From: Cycas panzhihuaensis
Lineage: Eukaryota; Cycadophyta
DNA length: 64,000 bases
Direction of reading: 5' to 3'
Assembly: GCA_023213395.1 (NCBI GenBank)
Contig: CM041465.1
Location: forward strand, 190,781,741 to 190,845,740
Below, in pieces: positions 1 to 12,320 of this stretch; within the stretch, counting starts at the first letter, position 1; the number at the start of each line of letters is the position of its first letter. The position numbers were made by a program, and so were the translations under genes. The notes under the pieces were generated by a model. That model was not told where the DNA came from, searched no databases, and worked only from the letters and a program-made list of their open reading frames with translations.

Positions 1-1800
1 TAATCACCCTAATATACCCACTTGAATAGAGAACCAACTCTCATCTAATGATGTCAAAGGCAACTTAATATATTAAAGGCCGCTTCATATATAAAATAAA
101 AATTCCACTTAATATATTAATTTAACCTGAGAGACTTAAGGCTATTAAGAGATCAAAATAAATGATATCGAAATAACCACTTAATATAATGGAAAAACCA
201 CGATCAATAATTAATATATTAACAACCATGATTGATATTGACAATAAAAAAATCACCAACCTTAATACACAAATATCATTTTATGAAAGGGCATAATGTT
301 ATTAAGGTGATCATTTAGTAATGACAATTTTATTGACTTGCACAAAGAAATGTCAAACTGTATTAATATGATAAAATCACTTCATATAGCACATTGACGG
401 TGATCAATCATTAATCAAATCAATGTGACTTTGATATCTCAAAATATTGGTAGGAAAAATATATGGAAATTTAAAAATAACATTGATAAAATAAATGGCA
501 CACTATTTAATATTCAATATATTAACAAGCAATCAAAACTATGAAGAATACCTTTAATATTATTATAAATAATATGACAACCTATGTGTATTTCTCTATA
601 GTGAATCCTATAAATGTCTTAATCTCTATGTATATATGATGTACAAACCCTTATTAAAGTTATAATGATACCCAACATCCTACAAACATTCCTCTACAAT
701 GACATCTACAACTTCACTCATACAATTGTGTGTAATCTATGACCAATCCTATGCCTACATCTTTTATGGTGAGCCGCTATGAAGATGTAATCATGGTACT
801 AGTAAAAACTTATGGTGCAACTTTTGTTATCTCCAACATTGATGATGAACTCATGCATGTAGTGACACTCCTAATTTAGAACCACTTCACTATAAATCCT
901 ACAGAATATACTCATAATATATTGAGTCTATCATAGCTACAACTTATATGAACATCTCTACATTGAGTAATAGTATCTACAGCTATATCTATTTGCATCT
1001 CCAAGTGCATGTATGGTTACAAACCATGTTCTACATATGCATATTCATAGCTATCATTTCAACTTAATACCTTTGATCCTCCGACCTCAATCATCCCTTT
1101 AAAATTATGATGGTGATATATAAAGGCATCTTATGTAACCATTGCATCCAAACCACTAAGTATAAACATCTCTTGAGGCTACATACTTTTCTAATGCACT
1201 ATTATATGCATCTCAATCATCAATAGTCCTTAATAGTGGAAATAAGGTCTATAACATCTACCTACAAGTTCTCATAATATCTACAATTATCTCCTTTAAA
1301 GTTTAGTAATCGACCTCTCCACCTAACTAATGGTTAGCTATAATTCACCTCAGAGATCTTCCATTACAACCTCCTTCACCAATGACAATACCCTCACTCC
1401 ACCAATGGCTACGCTCTTTAATTCAACTATAAAGTTAGTGGCCACATAAATAAATAGATCTAGCACCTTTTACAAGCTCAAAATATGTATTAATAGCTAG
1501 TAACTAAGTAACTAGGGATTACAATTTTAAAAATAATGGGCACCAGCCTATACTTCATACCTAGATACCTACATAAAATAAAATAGTCTCTTATACCCCT
1601 CTACACATCTCTAAAAACTGATGAATTCCTACAAAATAGATAACTAAAGGTAATAGGAATCTGCACATGATCATTACACCAGCATGGTTGCTCTTTCAAT
1701 TATTAGATAAGTTGATCCTCAAGGATTGAACTAGCACTACCTAGTAACTAATGATTCAAATAATTTATCTAATATTTACCTACTTACTTATGCATAATTG
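1..1800. other. AT-rich DNA without a recognisable gene
   Basis: I find no reading frame of useful length and no domain on either strand. Because a minus-strand primer-binding site and LTR edge lie immediately to the right, this stretch could be the decayed leader and gag of a minus-strand Copia element, but I could not match a gag or pol motif in it. Confidence 0.5.
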
Positions 1801-1815
1801 TCTACTCTAATACCA
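1801..1815 (-). promoter_or_regulatory. Probable retrotransposon primer-binding site, minus strand
   Basis: Read on the minus strand this is TGGTATTAGAGTAGA, two changes from the TGGTATCAGAGC complement of initiator tRNA-Met used by most plant Copia elements. It directly abuts a TGTTA terminus on the plus strand, which is TAACA on the minus strand, the expected LTR end. No partner LTR is seen to the left, so the element is truncated by the window edge or by decay. Confidence 0.45.
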
Positions 1816-2120
1816 TGTTAAAAAATACCAAATATATAGATAGAATATAGAATCATTTATGTATATAATAAACACAAAATGAACAAGCACACATGGATAG
1901 ATTTGATGTAGGAAACCTTGTGGTAAAAACCCACCATAAAAATATAATATTATTACATTGTTATAAATATGTACTAAGTTTACAGTGGACTTTGTATCAC
2001 TATTTATAGATCCATAAGTGTTTTAAGTAATGGTGTCATCTTGGGTGAACTTAAACTAGATATCTCTCAATTAATGGAGTGTTTCCTTTGTGTCAATTAG
2101 AATAGGGAGATATGAGGTTT
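1816..2120 (-). repeat. Probable LTR fragment of a minus-strand Copia element
   Basis: On the minus strand the block contains GTGGGTTTTTACCACAAGG followed by an AT-rich tail ending in TAACA next to the primer site. This arrangement (a purine/T tract, then a short U5, then the primer site) is common in plant Copia LTRs. The outer (right) boundary is not defined and the end given is a guess; no target duplication could be tested. Confidence 0.35.
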
Positions 2121-2646
2121 AAGAAGACCTAAGTAACCACCTTTGCCCAACTCCTAAAAAGGAGTCTTCACCTTCTTATGCCATTAAATAAGTTATGGAT
2201 GAAGAATATGATGAAAGGATTGGATGTAAGGGGGGTGGTAGAATCCACTAAACTATACAACTAGGTGAAGGAGTTCTAGATTTAGAACCACTTTAATAAT
2301 ATTTTCAATATCCTTTCTAAGGACTCCTATCATTTGATCTTTTCAATTTTTTGAGTTTTATTAGGATAAAGGAAAGGGTTAAGTAAATGGAAAAATTTTA
2401 TTTCTTTTTGTTTTTTTTTTTTTTAAGTTTAATAAAATGAAATAAAATAAACTAAGGTAAACTACAAAGCAAAAAGGCTTATTCTGCCTTTAATCAATAA
2501 GCAAGGAAGAACTAGAACTAGATGCACGTAATGTGCTTTTTGTATTCTTTTTTTATTTGCTTTAAAGATGAAGGATGCTAATGCAACTATGAAACTAACC
2601 TTTTAGATGCAATATGTACTCTTCACTATGAAAGGAAAGGTACCAA
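2121..2646. other. Non-genic spacer
   Basis: AT-rich sequence with a poly-T run near 2400 and no supported gene. It ends at the CAAGA target duplication (2647-2651) of element 1. Confidence 0.5.
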
Positions 2647-2651
2647 CAAGA

Positions 2652-2949
2652 TGAAACATGTTAATGTCATAAGGTCATTACAGTAGTTGATTATTTATAG
2701 AAAGGGTCTTAAGTGAACTTTAAATTAGATTACTTAAGTGAAATACACTTTCATGTGTATTATGTGTAATTTTATTTTACCTAACTCTAATGCTTCCTCT
2801 CTTAATATAAAAGTAAAAGCTCAATGAAGGAGGCTCATTCTTACCTCCTTATTTTCTAAGAGCTACTCTCCTTCTCTTAAGTCTCTCTTCCTCCCATATT
2901 TATCTTTATGTTTAGTGCAAGGAGATAAAATATAAATCTACTTTTTTCA
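2652..2949 (+). repeat. Element 1 5' LTR
   Basis: Begins TGAAAC and ends TTTTTTCA, directly followed by the primer-binding site. It aligns along its whole length with the 3' LTR, including the shared stretch CACTTTCATGTGTATTATGT. It would carry the promoter and transcription start of the element. Confidence 0.95.
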
Positions 2950-2951
2950 TG

Positions 2952-2963
2952 TGGTATCAGAGC
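2952..2963 (+). promoter_or_regulatory. Element 1 primer-binding site (tRNA-iMet)
   Basis: TGGTATCAGAGC, a perfect match to the 3' end complement of initiator tRNA-Met, two bases inside the 5' LTR. This is where minus-strand DNA synthesis would start. Confidence 0.93.
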
Positions 2964-4968
2964 TTACTTCATTCATATTCCTCACTTGAATTTGTAATGG
3001 ATACATCACTTCCTTCTCCCCCACAAGCCATGTGGTGAAGGAGATTGTGAAAGTGGATTTAGAAATATTTTTAAGTTTTTACCATAGCATATTTAGTATT
3101 GTTTACTTTCTATTTCTCTTTGGTAGGTTTGGAAGAACAATACAAAGAGTTATAAGGCCCAAGAATTCCAATCCTTTGGTAGCCATTTATGATATCTCAT
3201 TCTTCTTGTATTTCCCTTCTTTTTGTCCATTTAACAAGGGTAAATGATGCTAAAATTTTTCTAACTTTCATAAAAATGATTATAAGTGGAGGTTATACCT
3301 TTTTTTTTTTTAGAATTTGGAGCCATATAAAACCCATCATTATATGCTCTCACCTTACCCATATTGGGATCCTGGTGATAAAAAAATGATGGAAAATTCA
3401 TATGGTATCATGTGTTGATGAGATATTAGAAGCTAAAAATTCTATAGAAATAAAATTTACTTATTAAACTTCATAGGTATACAAAATCTTCTACAAAGCT
3501 CTAATTGACTTTATTCAAATTGCTAAAGATGAGGCTCTGAGTTTAATTTCCATCACAAAAACTAGTACCCAATTTCATTACCATATGAGAAAGTTATTAC
3601 TATTTTAGTGAACAATGGTTATTTTTAGTAAGAATTTTAGAAAAATATATTCTACCAACTTTGTGGAACTACAAAAATATTCCAAAACTCATTTGAACAT
3701 TATTCTACTTCCTAAAGATGAAGCTTTAAGTGCAGTTTGTAGCACAAAAACTTACACTCAATTTTGTTATCATGAGATAAAGTTACTGCTATTTTAGTGA
3801 AAACTACTTTTTTTACTTGTATTAAAAAAAACGTGAAGAAATTTTCTTCCTTCTTTTTATAAGGCGTAAAAGCTAATTGTAAAAGTGAGTAAAAGAACAC
3901 CTAGATTGGAGCAATATATAGTGTTCTCACTCACTTATTAGTATTACATTTCATCACTCCAAAATCACTTCAAGCAAGCACTCTAAAGACACTCCAAGTA
4001 AGCATTTTATTTTCAGTTATATGTATGTTTGATGCAAATTAAATAATCTTTTCACTTTCTCTAAAAAGAATGCATCATGTATGTTATTTTCTACCATATT
4101 GTACTTGTTTACACACTCACCTCACCAAGATTGAGATACCTTGGTTGATAAAATGCCATACCATAAAGGAGGTATGGGTTTCAATTTAGTACTAGACTAA
4201 ACTAGAATATTAATGAGGTTTGATTAGTCATGCCACCGTACCTCAATTAGGGATCATCTTGATAACCAACTAGAAAAATTAAAACTTTAATATAATATTA
4301 AAATATACCTAATCCAATATCTATCATAGCCATGGATATACATGTACCACTTTTTATAGAAGGTATATAGCTACTCATTGGTGAATTGAGTGAAGATTAG
4401 GAGTACTTGGGCTTCGTTGTGACTTGGATTTCATCACTAAGTATAATTGTAGGTATCATAGGTGAAGGCTAACTTAATTCTATTAGAAACCTAGGCATCC
4501 CTTCAATAACCTTAACTATATAATAGACACAAGTTAAAGGTTATTGAGTTGATTACACATCCTACATTTGATTTTCAAGTTGTGTACACCCAATGATGTC
4601 AACTTCCACATTAGCCTACAATCTTGTATATTGATCACTTACTTATTTGTAAAAAGTGATCCAAAGTATAATCATAATTATAGTTCTTGTCATATTCCTA
4701 CTACATCAAGTTAATATTTTCCACAAGTGTTAGTGACTAATTTTCATCATAGTGCTTCTCATATTCATACTATATCAAGTTAATATTTGTTACAAGTGTT
4801 GGTGATTTTTCTCTAAGTTGATTCCTTCTTTTTTGAGCAATAATTCTTACTTCTTCTTCCTTCTACTACACTACTTCATTGTATCTCCTATTTGTAAATA
4901 GTAATTAGTCATTTATTTCCATCACTTTTATAGTCTTTTGTTCATTTCATCCTTTCTCAAAAGATGCC
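2964..4968 (+). other. Element 1 long leader with an internal imperfect duplication
   Basis: Two kilobases separate the primer site from gag. A segment near 3475-3620 and one near 3660-3800 share an ordered set of words: CTAAAGATGA, then a CACAAAAACT-like block, then ATGAGA, then CTATTTTAGTGAA. They look like an old tandem duplication. A second weak primer-like word (TGGTATCATGTG) lies near 3400, so an older nested LTR fragment is possible. The short open frames here have no recognisable product. Confidence 0.5.
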
Positions 4969-5990
4969 ATGTCTTCACAGTTTAAGCAAAATATAAACTG
5001 CATTCATAAAGAGAAAGAAAATTGGGAGATGTAGTTCACTGGTGTTAGAAATGCTATAAAGTATGAAGGTCTTTGGAGAGATCACTTACAACCTATACCA
5101 TTTATTATTGTTATAGCTACCACAACTGCTTCTAGAGGAGGTGCTCCAACTACTCCCACTAAAGCTATAGTTAACCGCCAATGGGAACTTGATGATGATA
5201 AAATCCATACAGGGATGCTTCTTGTCACTAATTATTCCCTGCATAATCTTATTGATGAAGTTGTACATGATACAACATGGAAAGTTCTTGAAGTTCTTAA
5301 GAATAATTTTGACACTAAATTAGACTTAGAATTTATTCACTTAATACTAAAGATGAACAAATTAAAAATGTAGAAAGGACACACAAGTGAGACAATAAAT
5401 CCCCTTCGTCCAATCAAGCAAGTCATTGATAAAGATTTCAAAACTTAATACATTACATGGGATTTCTTGATTCAATCATGTCTCCATATCCTAGATTATA
5501 AAAATCTATTGGGAAGTATGTAATTTAGTGGTACTTTGAAGACCCTAAACTTTGAGGCTCTTTATAATAAGTTCATTAAATTTAATAAGACCTTTGATAC
5601 CGACTTTGCCATTATATTAGATTTAGCTAATAATACTTTCGAAGTGGAAGAAGATCTTTTTTGTACCAAAAATCAAGGTTAATACTCTCGTAAAGGTGGT
5701 AATTCTCATGGAAGAGGTAGAGGTAGACAATAAGGATAACGTCCTCTTCGTCAACAAGCTCCTCAACTCTAATAAAAATAATCTCAAAACCAAGGCCAAA
5801 ATAATCAACCTAGACCTAGATATAGTAATTAGAGACAAGCCAACCAGCCCAATATTAAGATTGGAAATCAAATAATTATATGCTAAAGGTGTAATAGAAA
5901 AGGATACTATGCTAAAAATTATAGTACTACCACCAATAAACTACCAAGTTATCAATAGTACCATGGTATACATAATGTTAATAATACTTC
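4969..5990 (+). pseudogene. Element 1 gag (degenerate)
   Basis: From the ATG at 4969 one frame can be read through gag and on into protease, interrupted only by stop codons. It shows the Copia gag pattern (GLWRDHL early, then a helical segment), an Arg/Gly and Gln-rich linker around 5690-5870, and a zinc knuckle near 5880. In the knuckle the first two Cys are present, but the His and last Cys positions are both Tyr. Most stops in the linker fall inside the Gln-rich tract, as expected if CAA/CAG codons became TAA/TAG. Gag would form the virus-like particle; this copy is dead. Confidence 0.85.
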
Positions 5991-6129
5991 TTTTGAAGAT
6001 GCTTTTGGTGGAATGCAATTTGTTTATGCACACTTTCAAAAAAGTTGGACCATTTCATTAAATGTTATTAATAGATCCACTAAATATATTGAGGCTTATT
6101 GTGGCTATATTTATTTACTTTTGACTTCA

Positions 6130-7566
6130 CCACTTGGAGTTACAAATAGTTCATCATGGATCATGGATACTAAAGAAACACAACATATGACTTATCATCA
6201 CTAGTTCTTTTAGGATTTTTACTGTAAAGTTTATGGTGTTGTACGCATGGCTAATAAATCATCTCAGTTAGTTGAAGGACTTGGAACTATTTGCCTGAAA
6301 CTCCCAAGCCTTTTAGATTTTACCCTTGTTGATGTTTTATATATTCTTACTCTAAAGCAGAACCTACTCTCCCTCTCTACCCTTATCTCTTATGGATTTG
6401 ATATGAGTGTAACTATAAATAATCAAACTCTTTGTGTCATTCACCCTCCTTCAAATGATGTGTCTATAACCAGAATTCTTAATAGCAAACTTTTTCACCT
6501 AACTGGCTAACCATCCTCTGAAGCTAACTATGTTGATAATGACTCTGCTTTTACCACAACCTTGACTCCTCAAAAGTTGTCTCAAGCAGCCCTATGGCAT
6601 GCTTGTATGGGCCATATCAAAATTGATCATTTAAGAGAACTTTATGCCACTCTTCTCAGTATGCCTAGGCTCTCTACTCTAAGCCCTTTAAATGCAAAGC
6701 ATGTATCATTGCCAAATCTCAAAGATAACCCTTTCCTCATAGTCAGTGGAAATCTAGCTAACCTTTATAGCTTGTACACTCAGATATATGCGGTCCTATG
6801 CCCATCCTTTCTCTTAAACAGAAGTGGTACTATATTACTTTCATTGATGATTTTACCAAGAAAGTATGGGTTACTTTTCTTATAAAGAAAGATGGAGCTT
6901 TTTCTATACTTCAAGCTTTCAAGGCCCACATGGAAAATGAATCTAGATTCAAGATCAAAATAATCAAGACTAATAATGGTGGTGAGTACATGTCTAATGA
7001 GCTTAAATTATACCTATATTAGCATGGAATCAAACATCAAACCATTATTATAAGTATACCCCAACAAAATGGAGTTATTGAGTGCATGAATAGGACTATC
7101 ATAAATATGGCTCATGCTATGCTAGTATACAAGAACATCCTTGTCTATCTTTGGGTTGAGGCTCTTTGGACCGTCATGTATTTCATCAACACTATTAGTC
7201 CCTCCAAGCTTAGCTCCTCTCTACATGAAAAGTGGTATGGACAAACCCCCTCTATCTCCCACTTCAAAATTTTTAGCTTTGCTTGTTATGATCACATTAT
7301 AGAAGAACACAGAAATAAGCTCTAGGATAGAGCCCTCAAAAGTATCTTTGTCAGATACCCTATGGACAAAAAAGGGTACAAGGTTTTTTTACCTTCACAG
7401 CACAAAATCATCATCACTAGATATGTTATCTTTGGGGATATTGAAGATCAATTACTTAGACTTGACTCCAAGATGCCTTCATACAGATTTAATGATGCTA
7501 CTAAATTTCATGTCTAGATTCCAAAATTTAGTGGGGGAGATGCTTAATAGTTGCTCAAAATCTTAG
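6130..7566 (+). pseudogene. Element 1 protease and integrase (degenerate)
   Basis: The protease site reads WIMDTKETQHMT, so the Asp is kept but the Gly of the usual Asp-Ser/Thr-Gly is lost. The integrase zinc site starts LWHACMGHIKIDHL. A frameshift near 6600-6690 moves the frame; the new frame gives CKACIIAKSQR, the Cys pair of the same zinc site. The core follows: FIDDFTKKVW carries the first Asp, KTNNGGEY has Asn where the second Asp belongs, and QQNGVIECMNR keeps the Glu. With two active sites damaged, neither enzyme would work. Confidence 0.9.
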
Positions 7567-8009
7567 AATCTAATAATAGAGCCCTAGAGGATACAAGTTG
7601 TGACTCTCAGCCAATGTGTATACATCCCCCACTGTAATTTGAGAATAACCAAGTTGACAAAGGTAAAGCTATAGTAGAAGGACTACCTTCTCTAACATTA
7701 GTAGCTAGCCCATCTTCTCCAGTATCATTAACTTCCTCTATGCCAAATATTTTACATGATCCTTTTTAGGATTAAAATAAAGACCAAGAGGCTATGGAAA
7801 TGAAAACCTCATTCCTAACTCAAGGTTTTCATGAAGCCTACCAGCTACATAAGGATATGTGACTATATAAGGTAGGCAAAATTAGTACTAGAAGTGCCCA
7901 TAGAACAAGGATGCATGAATCACTTTTCATTGAGCTTGAACCAACAGAACTATACCTTACTATTAATGAAGAGCCTCTAATGTACCAAGAAGCTATAAAA
8001 CATACAACT

Positions 8010-9450
8010 TCAAGAAATGCCACAACAAAGAGTACCAATCTCTCATCAAGAATGATATATGGGAGCTTGTTGATCTACCACTTGGAAGAAAGGTAGTTCA
8101 AAATAAATGGGTATTCAAAAATAAGTATAGATCATATGGCACCCTACAAAAACACTAGGTGAGGTTGGTAGAAAAAGCATTCACATAAAGGGAAGGCATC
8201 GACTACATAATAATATTTACTCCTACAATTAAGTGGCCTATAATCAGAACTCTTATAGCCTTAGCTACTCAATAGGGTTAGAAAATCTACCAACTTGATA
8301 TTAAGAATACATTTCTTATGGGGACCTTAAAGAAGAAATTTGCATAGCTTAGCTAGAAGGATACGAGATTACTGGTTAAGAGCATAAGGTTTATAAGCTC
8401 AGAAAGTCCTTATATGGCCTCTAATAAGCCCCTTATGCTTGGTTTACCAAGTTGTCTAAAAGAATAAGGTAACATGGATATGAGGTTTGTGATTATCAAG
8501 ATATTAATATAACACTATTCAGCAAGAACCAAAATGATAAAGTCACTTACCTCTTAATCTTTATAGATGATATGTTAATAATGGGGAATAGTAAACAGGT
8601 AATTAGCCAGCTAAAGCTGGACCTTGATAAAACTTTTGAATTGTCTAACCTTGGGTTGATGAAATATTACTTGGAAATTGAAGTAACTCAAAAGAATAGA
8701 AAAATCTTTCTCTCCCAAGAAAATATTTCAATGATCTTCTATCAAAGTTTCAGTTGGAAAGTGCTCAACTAGTAGCTACACCCATGGAAACTAATATCAA
8801 ACTCTTAGTTAATGGTGATATTAGGGAGAAAAATATAATACTCTATAGGTAACTTGTAGGTAGTCTCATCTATACTACTAATACAAGGCCAAATATTACA
8901 TATTCTATCAGCATTCTTGTAAGATTTATGGTAAATCCTAAGAAAAATCATTGGCAAGTTACAATATAAGTGTTGAGATACCTGAAGACAACTAGCAAAT
9001 AATGTAGAATTCAAACTTTATATATACACAGACTTAGACTTTATTAGAGATAAAGATATAGAAAGATCTATGTTTAGGTATGTATCATTTCTTGGAATAG
9101 CACCAATATCATGGAGATCCAGACATTAGAAGATAGTTGCAGACTCAATTGCCGAAGCTAAATAAATTGCTACTTATGAGACAAGTAAGGAGGTGATATG
9201 GCTTAGAAAATTATTGAATATATTAAATGTCACCCAAACATGTTCTACTAGCTTATATATAGATAATCAATCTGTAATCTAAATGGCTAAAAATCCTGTA
9301 TTTCACGATCATACCAAATATATAAGTACGAAAGTCCACAGGATTAAAGAACTAGTTCATAATGGCATAATTCAACTAGAGTACTACCCCATAGCAGATC
9401 AAGTGGCTAATATCTTCACCAAACCACTGAAGAGGGTGAAGTTTAAATAG
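8010..9450 (+). pseudogene. Element 1 reverse transcriptase and RNase H (degenerate)
   Basis: Starts with the conserved NDIWELVDLPLGRKVV block and NKWVFKNKYR. The catalytic palm motif is FIDDMLIMGNS near 8560, with both aspartates kept. RNase H follows with EVIWL near 9200 and DNQSVI at 9265. The frame ends with the typical ADQVANIFTKPL near 9410-9430. Several stops interrupt it, for example within AEAK*IA and DNQSVI*MAKN. Confidence 0.9.
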
Positions 9451-9504
9451 TTCTGAAGGTAACTCAACCTTAGAGCCTTTATCTTTGACTAATTAAAGGT
9501 GATG

Positions 9505-9640
9505 ACAATAGGACCATCATACTTTGTCTCATTCATGAAAACCTCTTATGGGCGTAAAAGGACAAGAGTAACTCTTTGCTCTATCCCATTTGTGAAAACC
9601 CCTTATGGGCATAAAAGGATAAGGGTTGTATCATTTTAGA
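9505..9640 (+). repeat. Duplicated ~66-bp unit after element 1 RNase H
   Basis: Two copies of a unit built around CTTATGGGCGTAAAAGGA / CTTATGGGCATAAAAGGA, each preceded by CATTCATGAAAACC or CATTTGTGAAAACC and followed by AAGAGT or AAGGGT. They lie in the 3' untranslated part between RNase H and the purine tract. Confidence 0.7.
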
Positions 9641-9912
9641 ATATTGGAACCTATGAAAATCTAAAATGGCATGGGGGATGACCAAATAGTATATGGAGAC
9701 TCAGTAAATTTTAGCTATAAAATTCATTGTATTAATTGAGTACCTAGATTCATTTAAAGAGTCACCTGAGCTAGGTTAGTAGATTAGAAAATCTATGGGT
9801 TTTGTTCCCCATGAGGGTTTTCCATAAAAGTGTCATAGTAGTTTACTTTGTAAGAGGCTCAAATAAAGATCTCATAAGACATAATAAAAAAGGATGAAAT
9901 AACCTTCTACCA

Positions 9913-9925
9913 TTAAGGGGGAGAT
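9913..9925 (+). promoter_or_regulatory. Element 1 polypurine tract
   Basis: TTAAGGGGGAGAT lies immediately before the TGAAAT start of the 3' LTR. This is the usual Copia plus-strand primer signal. Confidence 0.9.
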
Positions 9926-10224
9926 TGAAATGGGTTAATGTCACAAGGTCATTACATTAGTTAATTATTTCTAAAAGGAGTCTTAAAGTGAACTTTAAAT
10001 TAGATCACTTAATTAAAATTCACTTTCATGTGTATTATGTATAATTTCATTTCACCTAACTCTAATGCTCCCTCTCTTAATATAAAAGTAAAAGCTCAAT
10101 GGAAGAGGCTCATTCTTATCTCCCCATTTTATGAGAGCTACTATCTTTCTCTCAAGTCTCTCTTGATCCCATGTTTGCCTTTGTATTTAGTGCATGGAGA
10201 TGAAGACTCGATCCACTCTTTTCA
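9926..10224 (+). repeat. Element 1 3' LTR
   Basis: Begins TGAAAT and ends CTCTTTTCA, with CAAGA directly after it. Collinear with the 5' LTR, with scattered substitutions. The first dinucleotides after TGAAA differ (CA against TG), consistent with independent decay since insertion. Confidence 0.95.
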
Positions 10225-10229
10225 CAAGA

Positions 10230-11657
10230 GGTGCAACACACCATATAATTACTTTATGCAAATATTCAAAGAAATTGACAATATCCAATACTATTTAAAA
10301 GATTTTTTACTTCCCATGCATGCAATCTTTCTTTGAATGAATGTTCTATGATGCAAAAAGAAAGATTTCAAAGATGTGTTACTCCTATTAAAAATAAATT
10401 ATCAGACCTTTTTAAAGTTGCATGCAAACAATAAAACTCAATAACAATCCCCATATAAGATACTAGTTTCACAACTTTGAAGATTCTATCTTAATTGTAG
10501 TAAGAAAGACTCCAAAAGGATCCTTGAATCACTAATAACCCGAAAAATCAAGCATGTGCTTTTTATCCAACACTTTAAATTTTTTTTTCAAGGGAAAGAA
10601 AGCAATGTTAAAAGTGAAATCAAGCAAACAATAAAACTATAGAATTAAGACTTCTTTCCTAGGGTATAAATCTGCCTTAGAATAGCTCATTTCTTTCACT
10701 TGATCAATTCTTTCCAACTTTTTCTTTTAAAAAAAGAAAAGGAAGAGAAACAACAATTAAGAAGGGCTAAACCATAGCTAAACAAAGCAAAAATAGATGG
10801 TAAATTTCTTGAAGTATAAACTACTATGCAAGAATGAGAAGAGGTAGCTATATGAATGGTGGAGAGATGACCATGCCCCACCTTAGTCTATCCCTTATGA
10901 ACCCCATAAAGGGCTAGCCTTTCAACATAAATTTCAAGCCAAAAAATACATATACGATTACCACAATAACTAGCCAAAAGAAAGAGCAAGTTCTCAGTAA
11001 AAGACAACCTTCTGAAAATAGTAAAATGAGTGAAAATCACATAGGAAAGACCTTACCAGTTAAGAAGAACTTTGAGGCTGAAACTTTAAAAGAAAACCAT
11101 AGAAGTTGAAGATCAAATCATCAACATTAAAACACTAGTGAAGCAATAAGTTACAACATCAAATTCTTCTCTTAATTTCACCCATAAGCATCACCAAAAT
11201 CAATCTTGAAGTCACAATAGTAGCAATCCTCAAAAAATCTCTAAAAATCTCTAAAAATCACTAAAAATCCACCAAAAGCTTGAGTAAATCACACTCTAAC
11301 TCTCTACAATATGTCACAAAACCCTACTAATTATCCCTGGGTATTGAATGGATAAATTTCCATCAAATTTAGGTGGTAATATATAAAAATCTAGTGTACT
11401 AGCTAAATTTTACATGCATGATAGTAAAAAATGTAACCAGTCATATTTTTAGACCTACCCAAAACATGAATTTACTCTAAAAATGCGACTAGTCATGTTC
11501 TTAGCAATACTAAAAATACAATAAATGAGAAAAAAAAAAAAAAATTATTAAAAAGTTAAAAAATGATTTCTAAATATAAATTGAAGCATAAATGACTTTA
11601 TAAATGAGTAAAGAATCCCAAAATAAGATGAAAACAACAAGCATAAGTCTAAAAATG
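10230..11657. other. Non-genic AT-rich DNA
   Basis: No supported coding region. The short open frames have no recognisable domain. A run of near-identical AAAATCTCTAAAAATC words occurs near 11230-11270. The style resembles noncoding parts of LTR elements, but no termini were found. Confidence 0.45.
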
Positions 11658-11956
11658 ATAAAAATTGGGTGAAATCAAGACTAAAACATAAAAATAATAA
11701 GTTTTAAAGGAAACATTAGATAAAATTGATTATAAAAGAAAATGTTTAATGTCATAGTCTCAGTCATTGGCAGGTGATAGTAAAATACACACCACATCAT
11801 CATTCATTATGTAGCATAAAGCAAAATCAATACATTTCTTTATTAAAACATGCCCTAACTCATCATTAAATAATTCCATCATTCATTTTTCATGAAACCA
11901 TATAAGAAATATATTAAAAATCACAAACACAAACCAAAGGCCAAGTTTTGGTGAAA
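11658..11956 (+). repeat. Dispersed 299-bp repeat, copy 1
   Basis: From ATAAAAATTGGGTGAAATCA to AAGTTTTGGTGAAA this block recurs in the same orientation at 18674-18971, with the same length and only scattered differences. Homology stops sharply at both ends. It contains no reading frame. It lacks TG...CA termini and a primer site, so it may be an internal fragment of an unrecognised repeat family. Confidence 0.85.
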
Positions 11957-12124
11957 CATTTACCCCATCGACACCTAAAGCTCCTATTCTAAGAAGAGAA
12001 ATAGGATAGTAAGAGGTGGTAATAATGAAGGTAACTATTCTTTTAGTCAAGCATGATGAAAATCAAATGAAGCATATGAATGATGAGGTGAAGAAGCCTT
12101 ATGATCTATCCTGAAATAAATTTC

Positions 12125-12320
12125 CTATAATAACAAGACTAAAAGGTTCTTGCTAACAAACCTGCCCAAAGAGATCAGGCTCTTAATACTAAAATGTCAT
12201 TATTTATATCTCTTGCCCAAAAGGACTGGGCACCTATCATCATCATAAACCTACCTAAAAGGATTGGGTATCTATCAACACCAAGAACCTACCTAAAAGG
12301 ACTAGGTATCTTTCACCAAA
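12125..12320 (+). repeat. Short degenerate tandem array (CC-AAAGGACTGGG units)
   Basis: Four units share a core of the type CTACCTAAAAGGATTGGGTATC (seen as CTGCCCAAAGAGATCAGG, TTGCCCAAAAGGACTGGGCA and two closer copies), spaced about 45-70 bp apart. A related pair, GCCCACAAATTAGATGG and GCCCATAAACTATATGG, follows at about 12337-12403. Noncoding. Confidence 0.6.

Larger units (their letters stand above)
2652..10224 (+). mobile_element. Element 1: complete but degenerate Copia LTR retrotransposon
   Basis: Both LTRs (298 and 299 bp), a tRNA-Met primer site, a gag-protease-integrase-reverse transcriptase-RNase H order (integrase before RT, which defines Copia) and a purine tract are present. The element is bounded by a perfect 5-bp duplication CAAGA at 2647-2651 and 10225-10229, so both ends are exact. 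At 7.6 kb it is longer than a typical Copia because of a 2-kb leader between the primer site and gag. The coding part carries many in-frame stops, so it cannot move by itself. Confidence 0.95.

Noticed and set aside
3032-3900. Short plus- and minus-strand frames in the element 1 leader as genes
   Set aside because: They are 60-70 codons, low-complexity, and lack any motif; the region is leader with an internal duplication.
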